Below are positions 34,159 through 43,776 of a DNA stretch of 64,000 nt, piece by piece. A program made the translations under genes and the position numbers. Position 1 is the first letter of the stretch. Each line of letters begins with the position of its first letter. This DNA is from Brachymonas sp049977365 (GTDB taxonomy: Bacteria > Pseudomonadota > Gammaproteobacteria > Burkholderiales > Burkholderiaceae_C): contig NZ_JBNGEN010000002.1 of the NCBI RefSeq assembly GCF_049977365.1, positions 124,001 to 188,000 on the forward strand, read 5' to 3'. The notes below the pieces were generated by a model. That model had not been told where the DNA came from. It was given only the letters and a program-made list of their open reading frames with translations, and did no database searches.

Positions 34159-35106
34159 ATGCCCGATTCGCATCCCACACCCACTCCCACCTCCTACACC
34201 CCCCGCCGGCCTGCCCGCATCGAGCACGTGTCCATCCGGGACATGGATTACGCCTGTCGCGTCTGGGGCACTCCTGCAGCGGACATTCCCGTACTGGTGC
34301 TCTGCCACGGCTGGATGGACGTCGGTGCCTCCTTTCAGTTTCTGGTCGACGCGCTGCCCGATGGGGCCGGCCTCATCGTAGCCCCGGACTGGCGGGGCTT
34401 TGGAGCCAGCCAGCCCGCGCAGGCAGACCACTTCGTCCACGCCGACTACCTGCTCGACCTCGACTATCTGCTCGACCACTACAGCCCGGATCGTCCCGTG
34501 CATCTGCTGGGGCACAGCATGGGCGGCAACGTGGCACTGCTGTACGCGGCCGTGCGTCCGGCACGCATCCGGCGGCTTGTGACAGTGGAAAGCTTCGGCC
34601 TGCCCGACGCCCCGCCCGCAGAGGCCCCGCAGCGTCTGGTCGATTGGATGAATCAGGTGCGCGCGCTGCGGGAAGGCACCTCCCTGCTGCGCAGCTATGC
34701 CACGCTGGAGGCAGTGGCCGCGCGTCTGCAGCGCACCAATCCGCGCCTCGACGCGCCCCGTGCCCACTGGCTGGCCGGGCAGTGGGCTGCGCCATCGGGC
34801 GATGGCAGCTGGCGCCTGCGCGCGCACCAGGCGCATCTCATCCCCAATCCCCAGCTCTACCGCGCCGAGGAAGCCCAGGCCTGTCTCTCCCGCATCACGG
34901 CCCCCACCCTGTGCGTAGACGCCGAGGAGGACACCATGGCCCACTTCTGGGGCGACCGCTATCGCCGCACGGACTATCTGGCCCGCATGCGTCACATTTC
35001 CGATGTGGTGCACATCCAGGTACCGAACGCAGGCCACATGCTGCACCACGACCAGCCTGCCCGGCTGGCACAGCTGGTGCAGCAGTTCCTGCATGCCGCC
35101 GCATGA
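34159..35106 (+). CDS. Alpha/beta hydrolase
   Basis: A 315-residue alpha/beta-hydrolase-fold protein. The oxyanion region is LVLCHGWMDVGASFQ, the nucleophile elbow is LLGHSMGGN (Ser), and the catalytic His lies in NAGHMLHH near the end, with an Asp/Glu-rich CVDAEEDT before it. Esterase, lipase or dehalogenase-like activity cannot be distinguished. It is 79 bp upstream of sbcB. Confidence 0.88.
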   Translation: MPDSHPTPTPTSYTPRRPARIEHVSIRDMDYACRVWGTPAADIPVLVLCHGWMDVGASFQFLVDALPDGAGLIVAPDWRGFGASQPAQADHFVHADYLLDLDYLLDHYSPDRPVHLLGHSMGGNVALLYAAVRPARIRRLVTVESFGLPDAPPAEAPQRLVDWMNQVRALREGTSLLRSYATLEAVAARLQRTNPRLDAPRAHWLAGQWAAPSGDGSWRLRAHQAHLIPNPQLYRAEEAQACLSRITAPTLCVDAEEDTMAHFWGDRYRRTDYLARMRHISDVVHIQVPNAGHMLHHDQPARLAQLVQQFLHAAA

Positions 35107-35185
35107 CCCTGCCTGCGCACTTCCTTTTTCCCCTGGCCGTGGGCACCTGCCGTCCAGTGCCCTGCTTTTGGCAATAATGCTTGCC

Positions 35186-36631
35186 ATGACGCATACCTTT
35201 CTCTGGCTGGACTACGAAACCTTCGGCACCCATCCGCGCACCGACCGGCCGGCGCAGTTCGCTGCCATCCGTACCGATGCCGACCTCCGCGAAATCGGAG
35301 AACCCATCAACATCCTGTGCCAGCCAGCCCCCGACTATCTCCCCGACCCGGGATCCTGTCTCATCACGGGCATCACCCCGCAGCAGTGCCTGACCCAGGG
35401 AGTGCCAGAGTGGGAGTTTGCTCAGCGCATTCATGACGCCCTGGCCGAACCGGGCACCATCGGCGTCGGCTACAACACCATCCGGTTCGACGATGAATTC
35501 ACGCGCTTTCTCTTCTGGCGCAACCTGATCGACCCCTATGCACGCGAATGGCAGAACGGCTGTGGCCGCTGGGATCTGCTCGACGTGGTGCGCATGACCT
35601 ACGCCCTGCGCCCCCAGGGCATCGAATGGCCCGTCAACGACCAGGGCACCACGAGCTTCCGGCTCGAACACCTCACCCGCGCCAACGGCCTGAGCCATGA
35701 AGCCGCGCACGATGCCCTCAGCGACGTGCGCGCCACCATCGCCCTGGCCCGGCTGCTGCGCGAGCATCAGCCGAGACTGTTCGACTTCGCGCTCGAACTG
35801 CGCCAGAAACAGCGCGTCGCCGCCGAGCTGGGCCTGCCCACCCGCCCCGATCAGGCGCGCCCCTTCCTGCATGTATCGGGCATGTTCCCTGCCAGCCAGG
35901 GCTGCCTGGCCATCATGTGGCCCCTGGCCAGCCATCCCACCAACAAGAACGAAATCCTCGCCTGGGACCTGCGGCATGACCCCGAAATCCTGACCCGTCT
36001 GTCCCCTTCCGACATCCGGGAACGCATGTTCACGCCGACCCAGGACCTCCCTGCCGGCATCGCGCGCCTGCCCATCAAGGGCATTCACCTCAACAAGTCT
36101 CCCATGGTCGTGCGCAACCTGCGCACCCTGAGCCCCGAGCAGGCTGCCCGCTGGCAGATCGACCTCGACGCCCACCTGCGCCACGCCGAGGCCGCCCGCA
36201 GCCTGCCGGACATGAGCAGCATCTGGGCCCGCGTTTACGAGCGCCCTGCCTCGTCGGGTCCCGTGGATGTCGATGCGGATCTCTATGGCGGCTTCATCGG
36301 TGCGGACGACCGGCGGCGCCTCGACCACCTGCGCACCCTGCGCCCCGAAGCACTCGCATCGGCCCGCACCGGGTTCGACGACGAGCGTCTCGACGAGCTG
36401 GTATGGCGCTACCGTGCCCGCAACTTCCCTCAGACACTCGACGAAGCCGATCAGGAACGCTGGCAGCAGCACTGCGCCGCCCGCCTGCTCGACGGAGAAG
36501 GCGAAGCACGCACCCTCGACATGCTCCTCTCCGAGCTCGACACCCTGCAGGAACACCACACCGATGCACGCAGCGCCTCCATCCTGGCCGCCGTGCACGA
36601 CTATGCCGAGCACATTGTGCCCATGGAATGA
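35186..36631 (+). CDS. sbcB: Exodeoxyribonuclease I
   Basis: 3'-5' single-strand DNA exonuclease of the DEDDh family, 481 residues, used in recombination and repair. Exo motif I is LDYETFGTHP near the start, motif III is HDALSDVRAT, and the C-terminal SH3-like and helical regions have FRARNFP-type sequence (RARNFPQTLDEADQERW). Another in-frame ATG lies at 35177; I prefer 35186 from alignment to the family start. No clear ribosome-binding site for either. Confidence 0.95.
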   Translation: MTHTFLWLDYETFGTHPRTDRPAQFAAIRTDADLREIGEPINILCQPAPDYLPDPGSCLITGITPQQCLTQGVPEWEFAQRIHDALAEPGTIGVGYNTIRFDDEFTRFLFWRNLIDPYAREWQNGCGRWDLLDVVRMTYALRPQGIEWPVNDQGTTSFRLEHLTRANGLSHEAAHDALSDVRATIALARLLREHQPRLFDFALELRQKQRVAAELGLPTRPDQARPFLHVSGMFPASQGCLAIMWPLASHPTNKNEILAWDLRHDPEILTRLSPSDIRERMFTPTQDLPAGIARLPIKGIHLNKSPMVVRNLRTLSPEQAARWQIDLDAHLRHAEAARSLPDMSSIWARVYERPASSGPVDVDADLYGGFIGADDRRRLDHLRTLRPEALASARTGFDDERLDELVWRYRARNFPQTLDEADQERWQQHCAARLLDGEGEARTLDMLLSELDTLQEHHTDARSASILAAVHDYAEHIVPME

Positions 36632-36682
36632 GACCGCCGCCCCCTGCTCTCCGGACGGGGCAAAGGGACGGACTGTCTCCGG

Positions 36683-37237
36683 TCAGCGCGACGAGCGACG
36701 CTCGTTGAGGGCCAGCTCAAAGAACCGCAGCAGCTCGGCATCGAGCGCGTCCTTGATGCCCACGTAATCCGAAGGCCGCACCACCGGCGGCAGAGGCTGC
36801 CTGGCACGCGCACGCGCTGCCTCGCGGCGCCTGGCATCGGCCTCCTCGCTGTGCACGGCATAGTCGGCCAGCACGCGCACATGGCCGCTGCCGACCTCGG
36901 CCAGTCCGCCGGCAATGACAAGCTCCTGCAGGGACTCCCCCGGGGCACTGGCAAGGTATACCACTCCGGGCCTGAGCTGCAGCATGATCGGATCATGCCC
37001 GGGCAGTACGCCCAGACTGCCCGCCAGCCCGGGGAGCCGCACATAGTGCACGTCCCCCTCGTACAGCACTTCGTTGACCGTCGCCACCTGCAGATGCAGC
37101 TGATGCGGGAGCCGTGCACTGCCCCCTGGGACGAACCCGATTCGGTTCGTCGCAGTGACTGACGATGCGTCGTCCTGCGCGGCCGATCCGGCCACAGCTT
37201 GCGCAGGTTCGGACATGGAATGGGTTTCAGCGTTCAT
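36683..37237 (-). CDS. F1-ATPase epsilon-like subunit (divergent)
   Basis: A 184-residue protein that keeps the epsilon beta-sandwich core: HLQVATVNEVLYEGDVHYV, LPGLAGSLGVLPGHDPIM and VIAGGLAEVGSGHVRVLAD. It carries an unusual N-terminal extension of about 45 residues, and the C-terminal helical part diverges from ordinary AtpC. Start at 37237 overlaps the upstream gamma gene by 11 bp; a Met at 37216 is an alternative. No beta-subunit gene lies between or around the pair. Probably a paralogue of the standard AtpC rather than the only copy, but that cannot be tested here. Confidence 0.8.
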   Translation of the reverse strand: MNAETHSMSEPAQAVAGSAAQDDASSVTATNRIGFVPGGSARLPHQLHLQVATVNEVLYEGDVHYVRLPGLAGSLGVLPGHDPIMLQLRPGVVYLASAPGESLQELVIAGGLAEVGSGHVRVLADYAVHSEEADARRREAARARARQPLPPVVRPSDYVGIKDALDAELLRFFELALNERRSSR

Positions 37238-38135
37238 CGACGGCGGCCGCTCCTGCCACGATCTCGATCAGTTCGCGCGTGATGGCTTCCTGACGGGTCT
37301 TGTTGTAGTGCACCGTGAGTTCTGCCACGGTTCGATCGCAATTCTCGGTAGCGGCCTTCATGGCCGTCATGCGGGCCGACTGTTCGCAGGCCGCATTCTC
37401 GGCCACTGCCTGATAGATCATGACTTCCAGATAGCGCATCAGCAGCGCATCGACCACCGCCGCAGCATCCGGCTCGTAGCGATAGTCCACCGTGGCTGCA
37501 TCGGGGTCTGGAATGACCCCGCAGTGCAGCTCCGGCGGCATGCCCCCCATCTCGCCATCGAACGGAAGAAAGCGGGCAATCACCGGCGCATAGCGCAGCG
37601 TGTTGACGAAGCGGTTGTTGGCCACATACAGCTCATCGAGCTGTCCCTCCACATACTGCATGATGGGAACCGACATGGTCCCCAGCAGGGACTCGGGATC
37701 GCCCAGATCCTTGCCCGTGGGCACATGGGCCACCACGTTCACGCCGGCCCGCCGCAGCGCAGCAAACCCCTGCGTTCCGATGACCGTGACCGATACCTCG
37801 CACCCTGCCTGCGTCCAGGCATCGATCCGGTGCATGCACTGCAGCAGCAGCCGGCTGTTGAGCGCACCGCACAGCCCCTTGTCCGTAGTCACCACGATCA
37901 TGCCCACCCGCCGGACCGGCAGCCGCCGGATCATGAGTGGCGACGACAGCCTGGGACTGACCGCCAGCATGCGGGCCATCATCGTGCGAATGCCCCGCGC
38001 ATAGGGCCGAATGCGCTCGGCCTGCTTCTTGCTCCGCGCCAGCTTGGCAAACGCGATCTGCTGCATCGCATTCGTGATCTTGCGCGTCTTGCCGACATTG
38101 GCGATCTTGGTACGGATATCTCGGATATTGCCCAT
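37227..38135 (-). CDS. F1-ATPase gamma-like subunit (divergent)
   Basis: A 302-residue gamma-family protein with both conserved ends. The N-terminal helix is IRDIRTKIANVGKTRKITNAM and the C-terminal one is YQAVAENAACEQSARMTAMKA then VHYNKTRQEAIT; the central VVTTDKGLCGALN is intact. The usual MVAASKM stretch after the first helix is replaced by QIAFAKL. Start at 38135 (MGNIRD). Only a gamma and an epsilon gene are present; alpha and beta are absent from the neighbourhood. A TATAAT box on the minus strand (38239-38234) may drive the pair. Confidence 0.85.
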   Translation of the reverse strand: MGNIRDIRTKIANVGKTRKITNAMQQIAFAKLARSKKQAERIRPYARGIRTMMARMLAVSPRLSSPLMIRRLPVRRVGMIVVTTDKGLCGALNSRLLLQCMHRIDAWTQAGCEVSVTVIGTQGFAALRRAGVNVVAHVPTGKDLGDPESLLGTMSVPIMQYVEGQLDELYVANNRFVNTLRYAPVIARFLPFDGEMGGMPPELHCGVIPDPDAATVDYRYEPDAAAVVDALLMRYLEVMIYQAVAENAACEQSARMTAMKAATENCDRTVAELTVHYNKTRQEAITRELIEIVAGAAAVDER

Positions 38136-38310
38136 GAGCCCCTTCGTTGTGCAGCGCGTGGGCACAGAAAAACTGCCCTTGCGGCAGATCCTGTCGATCC
38201 ACCCTTCGGCCCTGTGCCGCCTGCGTGCGATCCATTATAGGAAGGAGCCTCCTGCGCCGTGCAGACGCACTGCAGACGCCCCTGGCTTCCACCTCCCCGT
38301 CTCCGAAGAC

Positions 38311-38342
38311 AAAAAAACCACGGCTGCAGTGCAAGCCGTGGT
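38311..38342 (-). terminator. Rho-independent terminator after bktB
   Basis: ACCACGGCT/AGCCGTGGT stem with an A run on the left that reads as U on the minus strand; it lies 55 bp past the bktB stop. Confidence 0.88.
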
Positions 38343-38396
38343 CCGAATCATGCCAGCCCCCGCCGAAACGGGGGGGCTGGCCGAGGAGGGCAAAGA

Positions 38397-39581
38397 TCAG
38401 ATGCGTTCAAAGATCGCAGCAATCCCTTGTCCGCCGCCGATGCACATCGTCACCAGGGCGTAGCGGCCACCGATGCGTTCGAGCTCATACAGGGCCTTCA
38501 CGGTCAGGATCGCGCCAGTGGCACCGATGGGGTGGCCCAGGGAAATGCCGGAACCGTTGGGATTCACACGAGCCGGATCGGCCTTGAGTTCACGGGCCAC
38601 GGCCACAGCCTGTGCGGCAAAGGCTTCGTTGGCCTCGATCACGTCCATGTCCTGAATGGTCAGGCCGGCCTTCTTGAGGGCCATGAGGGAGGACGGCACG
38701 GGGCCGATACCCATGTACTGGGGTTCGACGCCTGCATGGGCATAGGACACCAGACGACCCAGCGGCTTGGCACCACGCGCCTTGGCGGCACCGGCTTCCA
38801 TCAGCACCACGGCAGCAGCGGCGTCATTGATGCCGGATGCGTTGCCGGCAGTCACCGTGCCGTTTTCCTTCAGGAACACCGGCTTGAGCTTGGTCAGATC
38901 GTGCATGGTGAGGCCCGGACGGAAATGCTCGTCCTTGTCGAACACCACGTCACCCTTGCGGCCCTTCATGACCACCGGCATGATCTGGTCCTTGAAGCGG
39001 CCTTCGGCCCAGGCGCGCTCGGCGCGCTGGTGGCTTTCGAGTGCCAGTGCGTCCTGATCCTCACGGGTCACGCCCCACTTGGCAGCCACATTCTCGGCCG
39101 TCACACCCATGTGGATGCCCTGGAAGGGATCCTGCAGCGCGCCGATCATCATGTCGACGAGCTTGCTGTCACCCATGCGGATCCCCCAGCGGCTGTTCAG
39201 GCTGTCGTAGGGAGCACGGCTCATGTTTTCGGCACCGCCGCCGATGGCGACATCGCAGTCACCCAGCAGGATGGACTGGCTGGCGGACACAATGGCCTGC
39301 AGACCGGAACCGCACAGGCGATTCACATTGAAAGCAGGCGTCTCGACGGGGCAGCCCCCGTTGACGGTGGCCACACGCGACAGATACATGTCCTTGGGTT
39401 CGGTGTTGACCACATGGCCGAACACGACATGGCCCACGTCCTTGCCTTCCAGACCCGCACGCTGGATGGATTCACGCACCACCTGTGCAGCCAGTTCGGT
39501 GGGGGGCACATCCTTCAGGCCCCCACCGTAGGTGGCGATGGCCGTGCGCACGGCGCTGACAACAACAACTTCACGAGACAT
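38397..39581 (-). CDS. bktB: Beta-ketothiolase (BktB-type acetyl-CoA acyltransferase)
   Basis: Condenses or cleaves acyl-CoA with acetyl-CoA; 394 residues. The catalytic Cys is in NRLCGSGLQAIVSA, His in NPNGSGISLGHPIGATGA and the second Cys in TMCIGGGQG. Sequence features such as VVFGHVVNTEPKDMYLSRVA are close to remembered BktB of Cupriavidus, the broad-range thiolase used for polyhydroxyalkanoate monomers. Monocistronic, with its own terminator. PhaA or a general AtoB role remains possible. Confidence 0.92.
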   Translation of the reverse strand: MSREVVVVSAVRTAIATYGGGLKDVPPTELAAQVVRESIQRAGLEGKDVGHVVFGHVVNTEPKDMYLSRVATVNGGCPVETPAFNVNRLCGSGLQAIVSASQSILLGDCDVAIGGGAENMSRAPYDSLNSRWGIRMGDSKLVDMMIGALQDPFQGIHMGVTAENVAAKWGVTREDQDALALESHQRAERAWAEGRFKDQIMPVVMKGRKGDVVFDKDEHFRPGLTMHDLTKLKPVFLKENGTVTAGNASGINDAAAAVVLMEAGAAKARGAKPLGRLVSYAHAGVEPQYMGIGPVPSSLMALKKAGLTIQDMDVIEANEAFAAQAVAVARELKADPARVNPNGSGISLGHPIGATGAILTVKALYELERIGGRYALVTMCIGGGQGIAAIFERI

Positions 39582-39721
39582 TTTTTTCTCCAGATAAGAA
39601 GGAAGGAACGAGAGACGCCAGCCCGACTGCCACCCCTGAGGGCCGTCTGGACATGCAGACATTCCCGCTGCTGTGCCCCCATGGCTCCAAAAGCCGTGAG
39701 CTACAACATTTCATCATAATC

Positions 39722-39745
39722 GATAACCAGCCGGTACAGGTTATC
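39722..39745. promoter_or_regulatory. Inverted repeat upstream of bktB
   Basis: GATAACC and GGTTATC arms separated by 10 bp, about 140 bp upstream of the bktB start and just beyond the tRNA-Ser terminator. Could be an operator; no regulator is identified. Confidence 0.3.
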
Positions 39746-39782
39746 TATGAGGATATGCCCGCTCCTGCGGGAAATGCACAAG

Positions 39783-39819
39783 AAAAAACCCCGATTGCCA
39801 ATGTCAGGCAACGGGGTTT
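39783..39819 (-). terminator. Terminator after tRNA-Ser
   Basis: AACCCCG-A-TTGCC paired with GGCAACGGGGTT around a seven-base loop, A-rich on the left, directly behind the tRNA-Ser 3' end. Confidence 0.85.
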
Positions 39820-39823
39820 GTTC

Positions 39824-39916
39824 TGGCGGAGACGGAGGGATTCGAACCCTCGATGGGGCTCTACACCCCATACTCCCTTAGCAGGGGAGCACCTTCGGCC
39901 TCTCGGTCACGTCTCC
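39824..39916 (-). tRNA. tRNA-Ser (GCT)
   Basis: A 93-nt cloverleaf with encoded CCA and a long variable arm (TATGGGGTGTAGAGCCCCAT); anticodon loop CTGCTAA gives GCT. Lies just downstream of lysC. Confidence 0.97.
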
Positions 39917-39927
39917 AGAAGACTCGC

Positions 39928-39956
39928 ATTATAGCGGGTTTTTGGCGTTTCTCAGA
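39928..39956 (-). promoter_or_regulatory. Candidate tRNA-Ser promoter overlapping the lysC end
   Basis: A perfect TATAAT on the minus strand (39933-39928) lies 12 bp before the tRNA. The -35 position, at the lysC stop codon, is poor (TCTGAG), so the -10 carries the call. Confidence 0.5.
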
Positions 39957-41223
39957 CGCCTACCGGTTCATCGAGATGGAAGGCCTTGTGCAGGGCGCGC
40001 ACGGCCAGCTCCATGTACTTCTCGTCGAGGACCACGGAGGTCTTGATCTCGGAGGTGGAGATCATCTGGATGTTGATGCCTTCATCGGCCAGGGCCTTGA
40101 ACATCTTGCTGGCGATGCCCACGTGGCTGCGCATGCCGATGCCCACGATGCTGACCTTGCAGATCTTGGTGTTGCCGATGACATCGGCGGCACCGGTGGC
40201 CGGCAGGACCTTGTTCTTGAGCAGGTCCATCGCACGCTCGTAATCGTTGCGGTTGACGGTGAAGCTGAAGTCGGTCTTGCCGTCGCGGCTGATGTTCTGG
40301 ATGATGACATCGACTTCGATGTTGGCGTCGCCAATGGCGCCCAGAATGCTGTAGGCCACGCCGGGACGGTCCGGTACGCCCAGAACGGAAATCTTGGCTT
40401 CGTCGCGGTTGAAGGCAATGCCGGAAACGACTGCTTTTTCCATTTTCTCGTCTTCCTCAAAAGTGATCAGAGTGCCCGATTTGGCTTCTTCGTGAATGTC
40501 GATGTCCCAGGGGGTGAAGCTGCTCAGCACCCGCATGGGCACCTTGTACTTGCCTGCGAATTCGACGGAGCGGATCTGCAGCACCTTGGAGCCCATGGAG
40601 GCCATTTCGAGCATTTCCTCGAAGCTCACGGTCTGGAGGCGACGGGCCTCGGGGACGATGCGCGGGTCGGTGGTGTAGACGCCGTCCACATCGGTGTAGA
40701 TCAGGCACTCGTCGGCCTTGAGGGCTGCGGCCACGGCCACGGCCGAGGTGTCACTGCCGCCCCGTCCGAGGGTGGTGATGTTGCCGAGGGGGTCGATACC
40801 CTGGAAGCCGGTGATGATGACAACCTTGCCCTTGGCCAGTTCGCCACGTACGCGAACGTCGTCGATGGAGTCGATGCGGGCCTTGGTGTAGGCGCTGTCC
40901 GTCTTGACGGGCACCTGCCAGCCGGTGAAGCTGATGGCATCGACGCCTTCCGCCTGCAGGGCAATGGCCAGCAGCCCCACGGACACCTGTTCGCCGGTGG
41001 AGGCGATCATGTCGAGCTCGCGCCGATAGTTGGTCGTGTGCTTGGCAGGGGCCAGCTCCTTGGCCAGACCGAGGAGACGGTTGGTTTCGCCGCTCATCGC
41101 GGACGGGACCACCACCATCTGGTGGCCTGCGCGCGCCCACTTGGCCACACGCTTGGCGACGTTGCGGATGCGCTCGGTGGAGCCCATCGAAGTACCGCCG
41201 TATTTGTGAACAATCAATGCCAT
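39952..41223 (-). CDS. lysC: Aspartokinase
   Basis: Phosphorylates aspartate at the head of the Lys/Thr/Met pathway; 423 residues. The kinase domain begins ALIVHKYGGTSMGS and contains TTLGRGGSDTSAVA. Two C-terminal ACT domains (about 265-420, with SVLGVPDRPGVAYSILG and KVSIVGIGMRSHVG) provide lysine/threonine feedback. Start at 41223. It ends the run cysS-alkA-accA-tilS-lysC and is followed by tRNA-Ser. Confidence 0.97.
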   Translation of the reverse strand: MALIVHKYGGTSMGSTERIRNVAKRVAKWARAGHQMVVVPSAMSGETNRLLGLAKELAPAKHTTNYRRELDMIASTGEQVSVGLLAIALQAEGVDAISFTGWQVPVKTDSAYTKARIDSIDDVRVRGELAKGKVVIITGFQGIDPLGNITTLGRGGSDTSAVAVAAALKADECLIYTDVDGVYTTDPRIVPEARRLQTVSFEEMLEMASMGSKVLQIRSVEFAGKYKVPMRVLSSFTPWDIDIHEEAKSGTLITFEEDEKMEKAVVSGIAFNRDEAKISVLGVPDRPGVAYSILGAIGDANIEVDVIIQNISRDGKTDFSFTVNRNDYERAMDLLKNKVLPATGAADVIGNTKICKVSIVGIGMRSHVGIASKMFKALADEGINIQMISTSEIKTSVVLDEKYMELAVRALHKAFHLDEPVGV

Positions 41224-41421
41224 GAGTATGAATCCTGTCGGCCAAAAATCGCGTCCATTGCATCGCGGGAACACCTCGGAATCCTCCGCGAGAGGACGCA
41301 ACCGGTTATTGTAGCAAGCCCCCTGATGCATCTCTGTGCACCGACGCTGTGCGGGACCGGCCGCGAGGCCCATTCGCCACAGCGTGCACAGGAGCCGCAA
41401 CGGGGTGGCCCCCTGCCCTCT

Positions 41422-42486
41422 TCAGCCCCGCGGATCGGCGATCCAGACCAGATAGGGCCCGGCATCCTCCACATAGCCCTGTCCGACCCGGATATGGATA
41501 TGATGCCCACGGGTGGCACGGGCCGCGATCACATCGAGCAGTGCCCGCAACTGGGCCTCGCTGCCGATGGCGCCGTGCTGCTGTTTGAGCCAGTGCCGCA
41601 GCGCATTGGCCTGTCGGGGGCGCGCCAGCTTCCGGAGTCGGTCGATCTGCGGCGGCAGGCCCATCTGCTGCAGGTCCTGGCCTGCCAGAACCTGCAGCAG
41701 CCCGTCCGCCTCGGCTGCCAGCCGCGCACTGCGGGCCAGACTGCTCCTGAGCGCGGGAAATGCCGCATGAAAGGCTGGCAGCACCTCATGGCGCAGGCGG
41801 TTGCGGGTGAACCGCAGATCGGTATTGGAGGGATCGTCGATCCAGGACACATCGTGCAGGCGGAGCCACGTCCTGAGCTCCTGCCCGGGAAGTTTCAGCA
41901 GCGGCCGCCCCCAGCGCAGGCCATGGCGCTCGAAGTGCGGAGCCATGGCAGCCAGCCCCGCCACCCCGGCTCCCCGGCTCAGGGCGAGCAGAACCGATTC
42001 GGCCTGGTCATCCGCATGGTGGCCCAGAAGAATGACGTCGGAACCCACCTGGTGGGCCATGTCGGCCAGAGCCTCGTAGCGCGCTTCTCTGGCACGTGCC
42101 TCAAGACTGCAGCCGGAGGGCACTTCCACCGCCACGCGACGGACCTGCAGGGAAAATGCGATCTGCGGATGAACTCCCTGCACAACTCTCTGCACCTCGG
42201 TCGCCAGTGCCTGCACATGCTGTACAAAGGCATCGGCAGCCGGCTGCAGACCATGGTGCACATGCAGGGCAACGATTTCGAAGGGCGATGGCGCCGAAAG
42301 AGCAGGCAGGGCCTTCTGCTCCCGGATCAGCCGGCAGGCTGCCAGCAGCAGGGCCACGGAGTCGGCTCCCCCGCTGCAGGCCACGGCCAGGCGGCGGGGT
42401 CGATCACAGGATGACCACCATGCCGCCATGGCCCGATCGACGGACGAGGCAGGCCATTCCAGACAATGGTTCAGCGGCATGGCCAT
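41422..42486 (-). CDS. tilS: tRNA(Ile)-lysidine synthase
   Basis: Converts the wobble C of tRNA-Ile(CAU) to lysidine. It has 354 residues. The PP-loop VACSGGADSVALLLA is near residue 35-48; LHVHHGLQP and LGHHADDQAESVLL are other N-type ATP pyrophosphatase motifs, followed by the RNRLRHEVLP helical part. It is somewhat shorter than E. coli TilS, so the C-terminal domains are reduced. 108 bp after accA. Confidence 0.94.
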   Translation of the reverse strand: MAMPLNHCLEWPASSVDRAMAAWWSSCDRPRRLAVACSGGADSVALLLAACRLIREQKALPALSAPSPFEIVALHVHHGLQPAADAFVQHVQALATEVQRVVQGVHPQIAFSLQVRRVAVEVPSGCSLEARAREARYEALADMAHQVGSDVILLGHHADDQAESVLLALSRGAGVAGLAAMAPHFERHGLRWGRPLLKLPGQELRTWLRLHDVSWIDDPSNTDLRFTRNRLRHEVLPAFHAAFPALRSSLARSARLAAEADGLLQVLAGQDLQQMGLPPQIDRLRKLARPRQANALRHWLKQQHGAIGSEAQLRALLDVIAARATRGHHIHIRVGQGYVEDAGPYLVWIADPRG

Positions 42487-42594
42487 TCCAGCGCGCCCAT
42501 CAACTGCCTGGAGCGCACAGACAGCTCAGGCATGACGAAGCGGTGTTTTGCATCCACGTACAGAGCCGATGCGCTGCCCGACCGGGGCGGGAGT

Positions 42595-43566
42595 TCAGGC
42601 CGCCTGGGTATCCTGGAAGCGGCCATAGCTCTGCAGACGTGCATAGCGGCGATCGAGCAGGGCCTGCACATCGAGGTCGCTGACCTGGCGCAGGGCTTCG
42701 CCAAGGGCACGCTTGAGCAGCGTGGCCATCTGCTTGTGGTCGGTATGGGCACCGCCCACGGGTTCGCTCACGATCTTGTCGACCAGGCCGAGCGCCTTGA
42801 GCCGATGGGCCGTGATGCCCAGAGCCTCTGCGGCGTCCTGCGCCCTGTCTGCCGTCTTCCAGAGAATGGAGGCACAGCCTTCGGGGCTGATGACCGAGTA
42901 CACCGAATGCTGCAGCATCAGGACTTCGTCGGCCACGGCGATGGCAAGCGCCCCCCCCGAACCGCCTTCGCCAATGATGGTGCTGATGATGGGCACTTCG
43001 AGCTGGGCCATTTCGAAGATGTTGCGCCCGATGGCCTCGCTCTGGCCGCGTTCCTCGGCGTCGATGCCGGGATAGGCGCCGGGGGTGTCAACGAAAGTGA
43101 AGACAGGAATACGGAATTTTTCGGCCAGCTTCATGAGTCGCAGGGCCTTGCGGTATCCCTCCGGCTTGCTCATGCCGAAGTTGCGCAGCCCCCGCTCCTT
43201 GGTGTCGCGTCCCTTCTGGTGTCCGAGCACCATGCACGAAGCGCCGTTGAAGCGGGCCAGCCCTCCGACGATCGACTGGTCATCGGCAAAATGCCGGTCG
43301 CCATGCAGTTCGACAAAGTCGGTGAAGATTTCACGGACATAGTCGAGCGTATAGGGACGCTCGGGATGGCGCGCGATCTTGGTGATCTGCCACGGGGTGA
43401 GATGGCTGTAGATGTCCTTGGTGAGCTGCAGGCTTTTCTTGCCCAGCTGCTCGATCTCGGCAGAAATGTCGACGGCCGATTCGTTTTGCACGTAGCGCAG
43501 TTCCTCGATCTTGTTCTCGAGCTCCGCGATGGGCTGCTCGAAATCCAGAAAAGTCCGTTTGACCAA
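42595..43566 (-). CDS. accA: Acetyl-CoA carboxylase carboxyltransferase subunit alpha
   Basis: Alpha chain of the carboxyltransferase that makes malonyl-CoA for fatty-acid synthesis; 323 residues. The start is the TTG at 43566, six bases after AAAGGAG, which gives the family N-terminus VKRTFLDFEQPIAELENKI; no ATG is suitably placed. Later motifs are PEGYRKALRLM, FVDTPGAYPG and GEGGSGGALAI. It lies between the DNA glycosylase gene and tilS. Confidence 0.96.
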   Translation of the reverse strand: MVKRTFLDFEQPIAELENKIEELRYVQNESAVDISAEIEQLGKKSLQLTKDIYSHLTPWQITKIARHPERPYTLDYVREIFTDFVELHGDRHFADDQSIVGGLARFNGASCMVLGHQKGRDTKERGLRNFGMSKPEGYRKALRLMKLAEKFRIPVFTFVDTPGAYPGIDAEERGQSEAIGRNIFEMAQLEVPIISTIIGEGGSGGALAIAVADEVLMLQHSVYSVISPEGCASILWKTADRAQDAAEALGITAHRLKALGLVDKIVSEPVGGAHTDHKQMATLLKRALGEALRQVSDLDVQALLDRRYARLQSYGRFQDTQAA

Positions 43567-43776
43567 GAGATACTCCTTTGTGTGTCGGGATGGCACCGAG
43601 GTGTGCGCGACACCTCCTGCGGGTCCGTGAGGCGTCCGCTGCGCGAACAGGCTCACCGGACAGCGCCCAGACTGCCGCCTGGGCGCTATTGTAGAGACTT
43701 GCATGTCGGCCCGGGCAGCGGGGAAACCGTGCCCAAAGCAGCCCGGTGGCGCCCCGCATCCTGGGCCACAGAAGAC

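Noticed and set aside
43567..43704. Upstream in-frame extension of accA
   Set aside because: No similarity to the family; the TTG at 43566 with AAAGGAG upstream gives the expected N-terminus.
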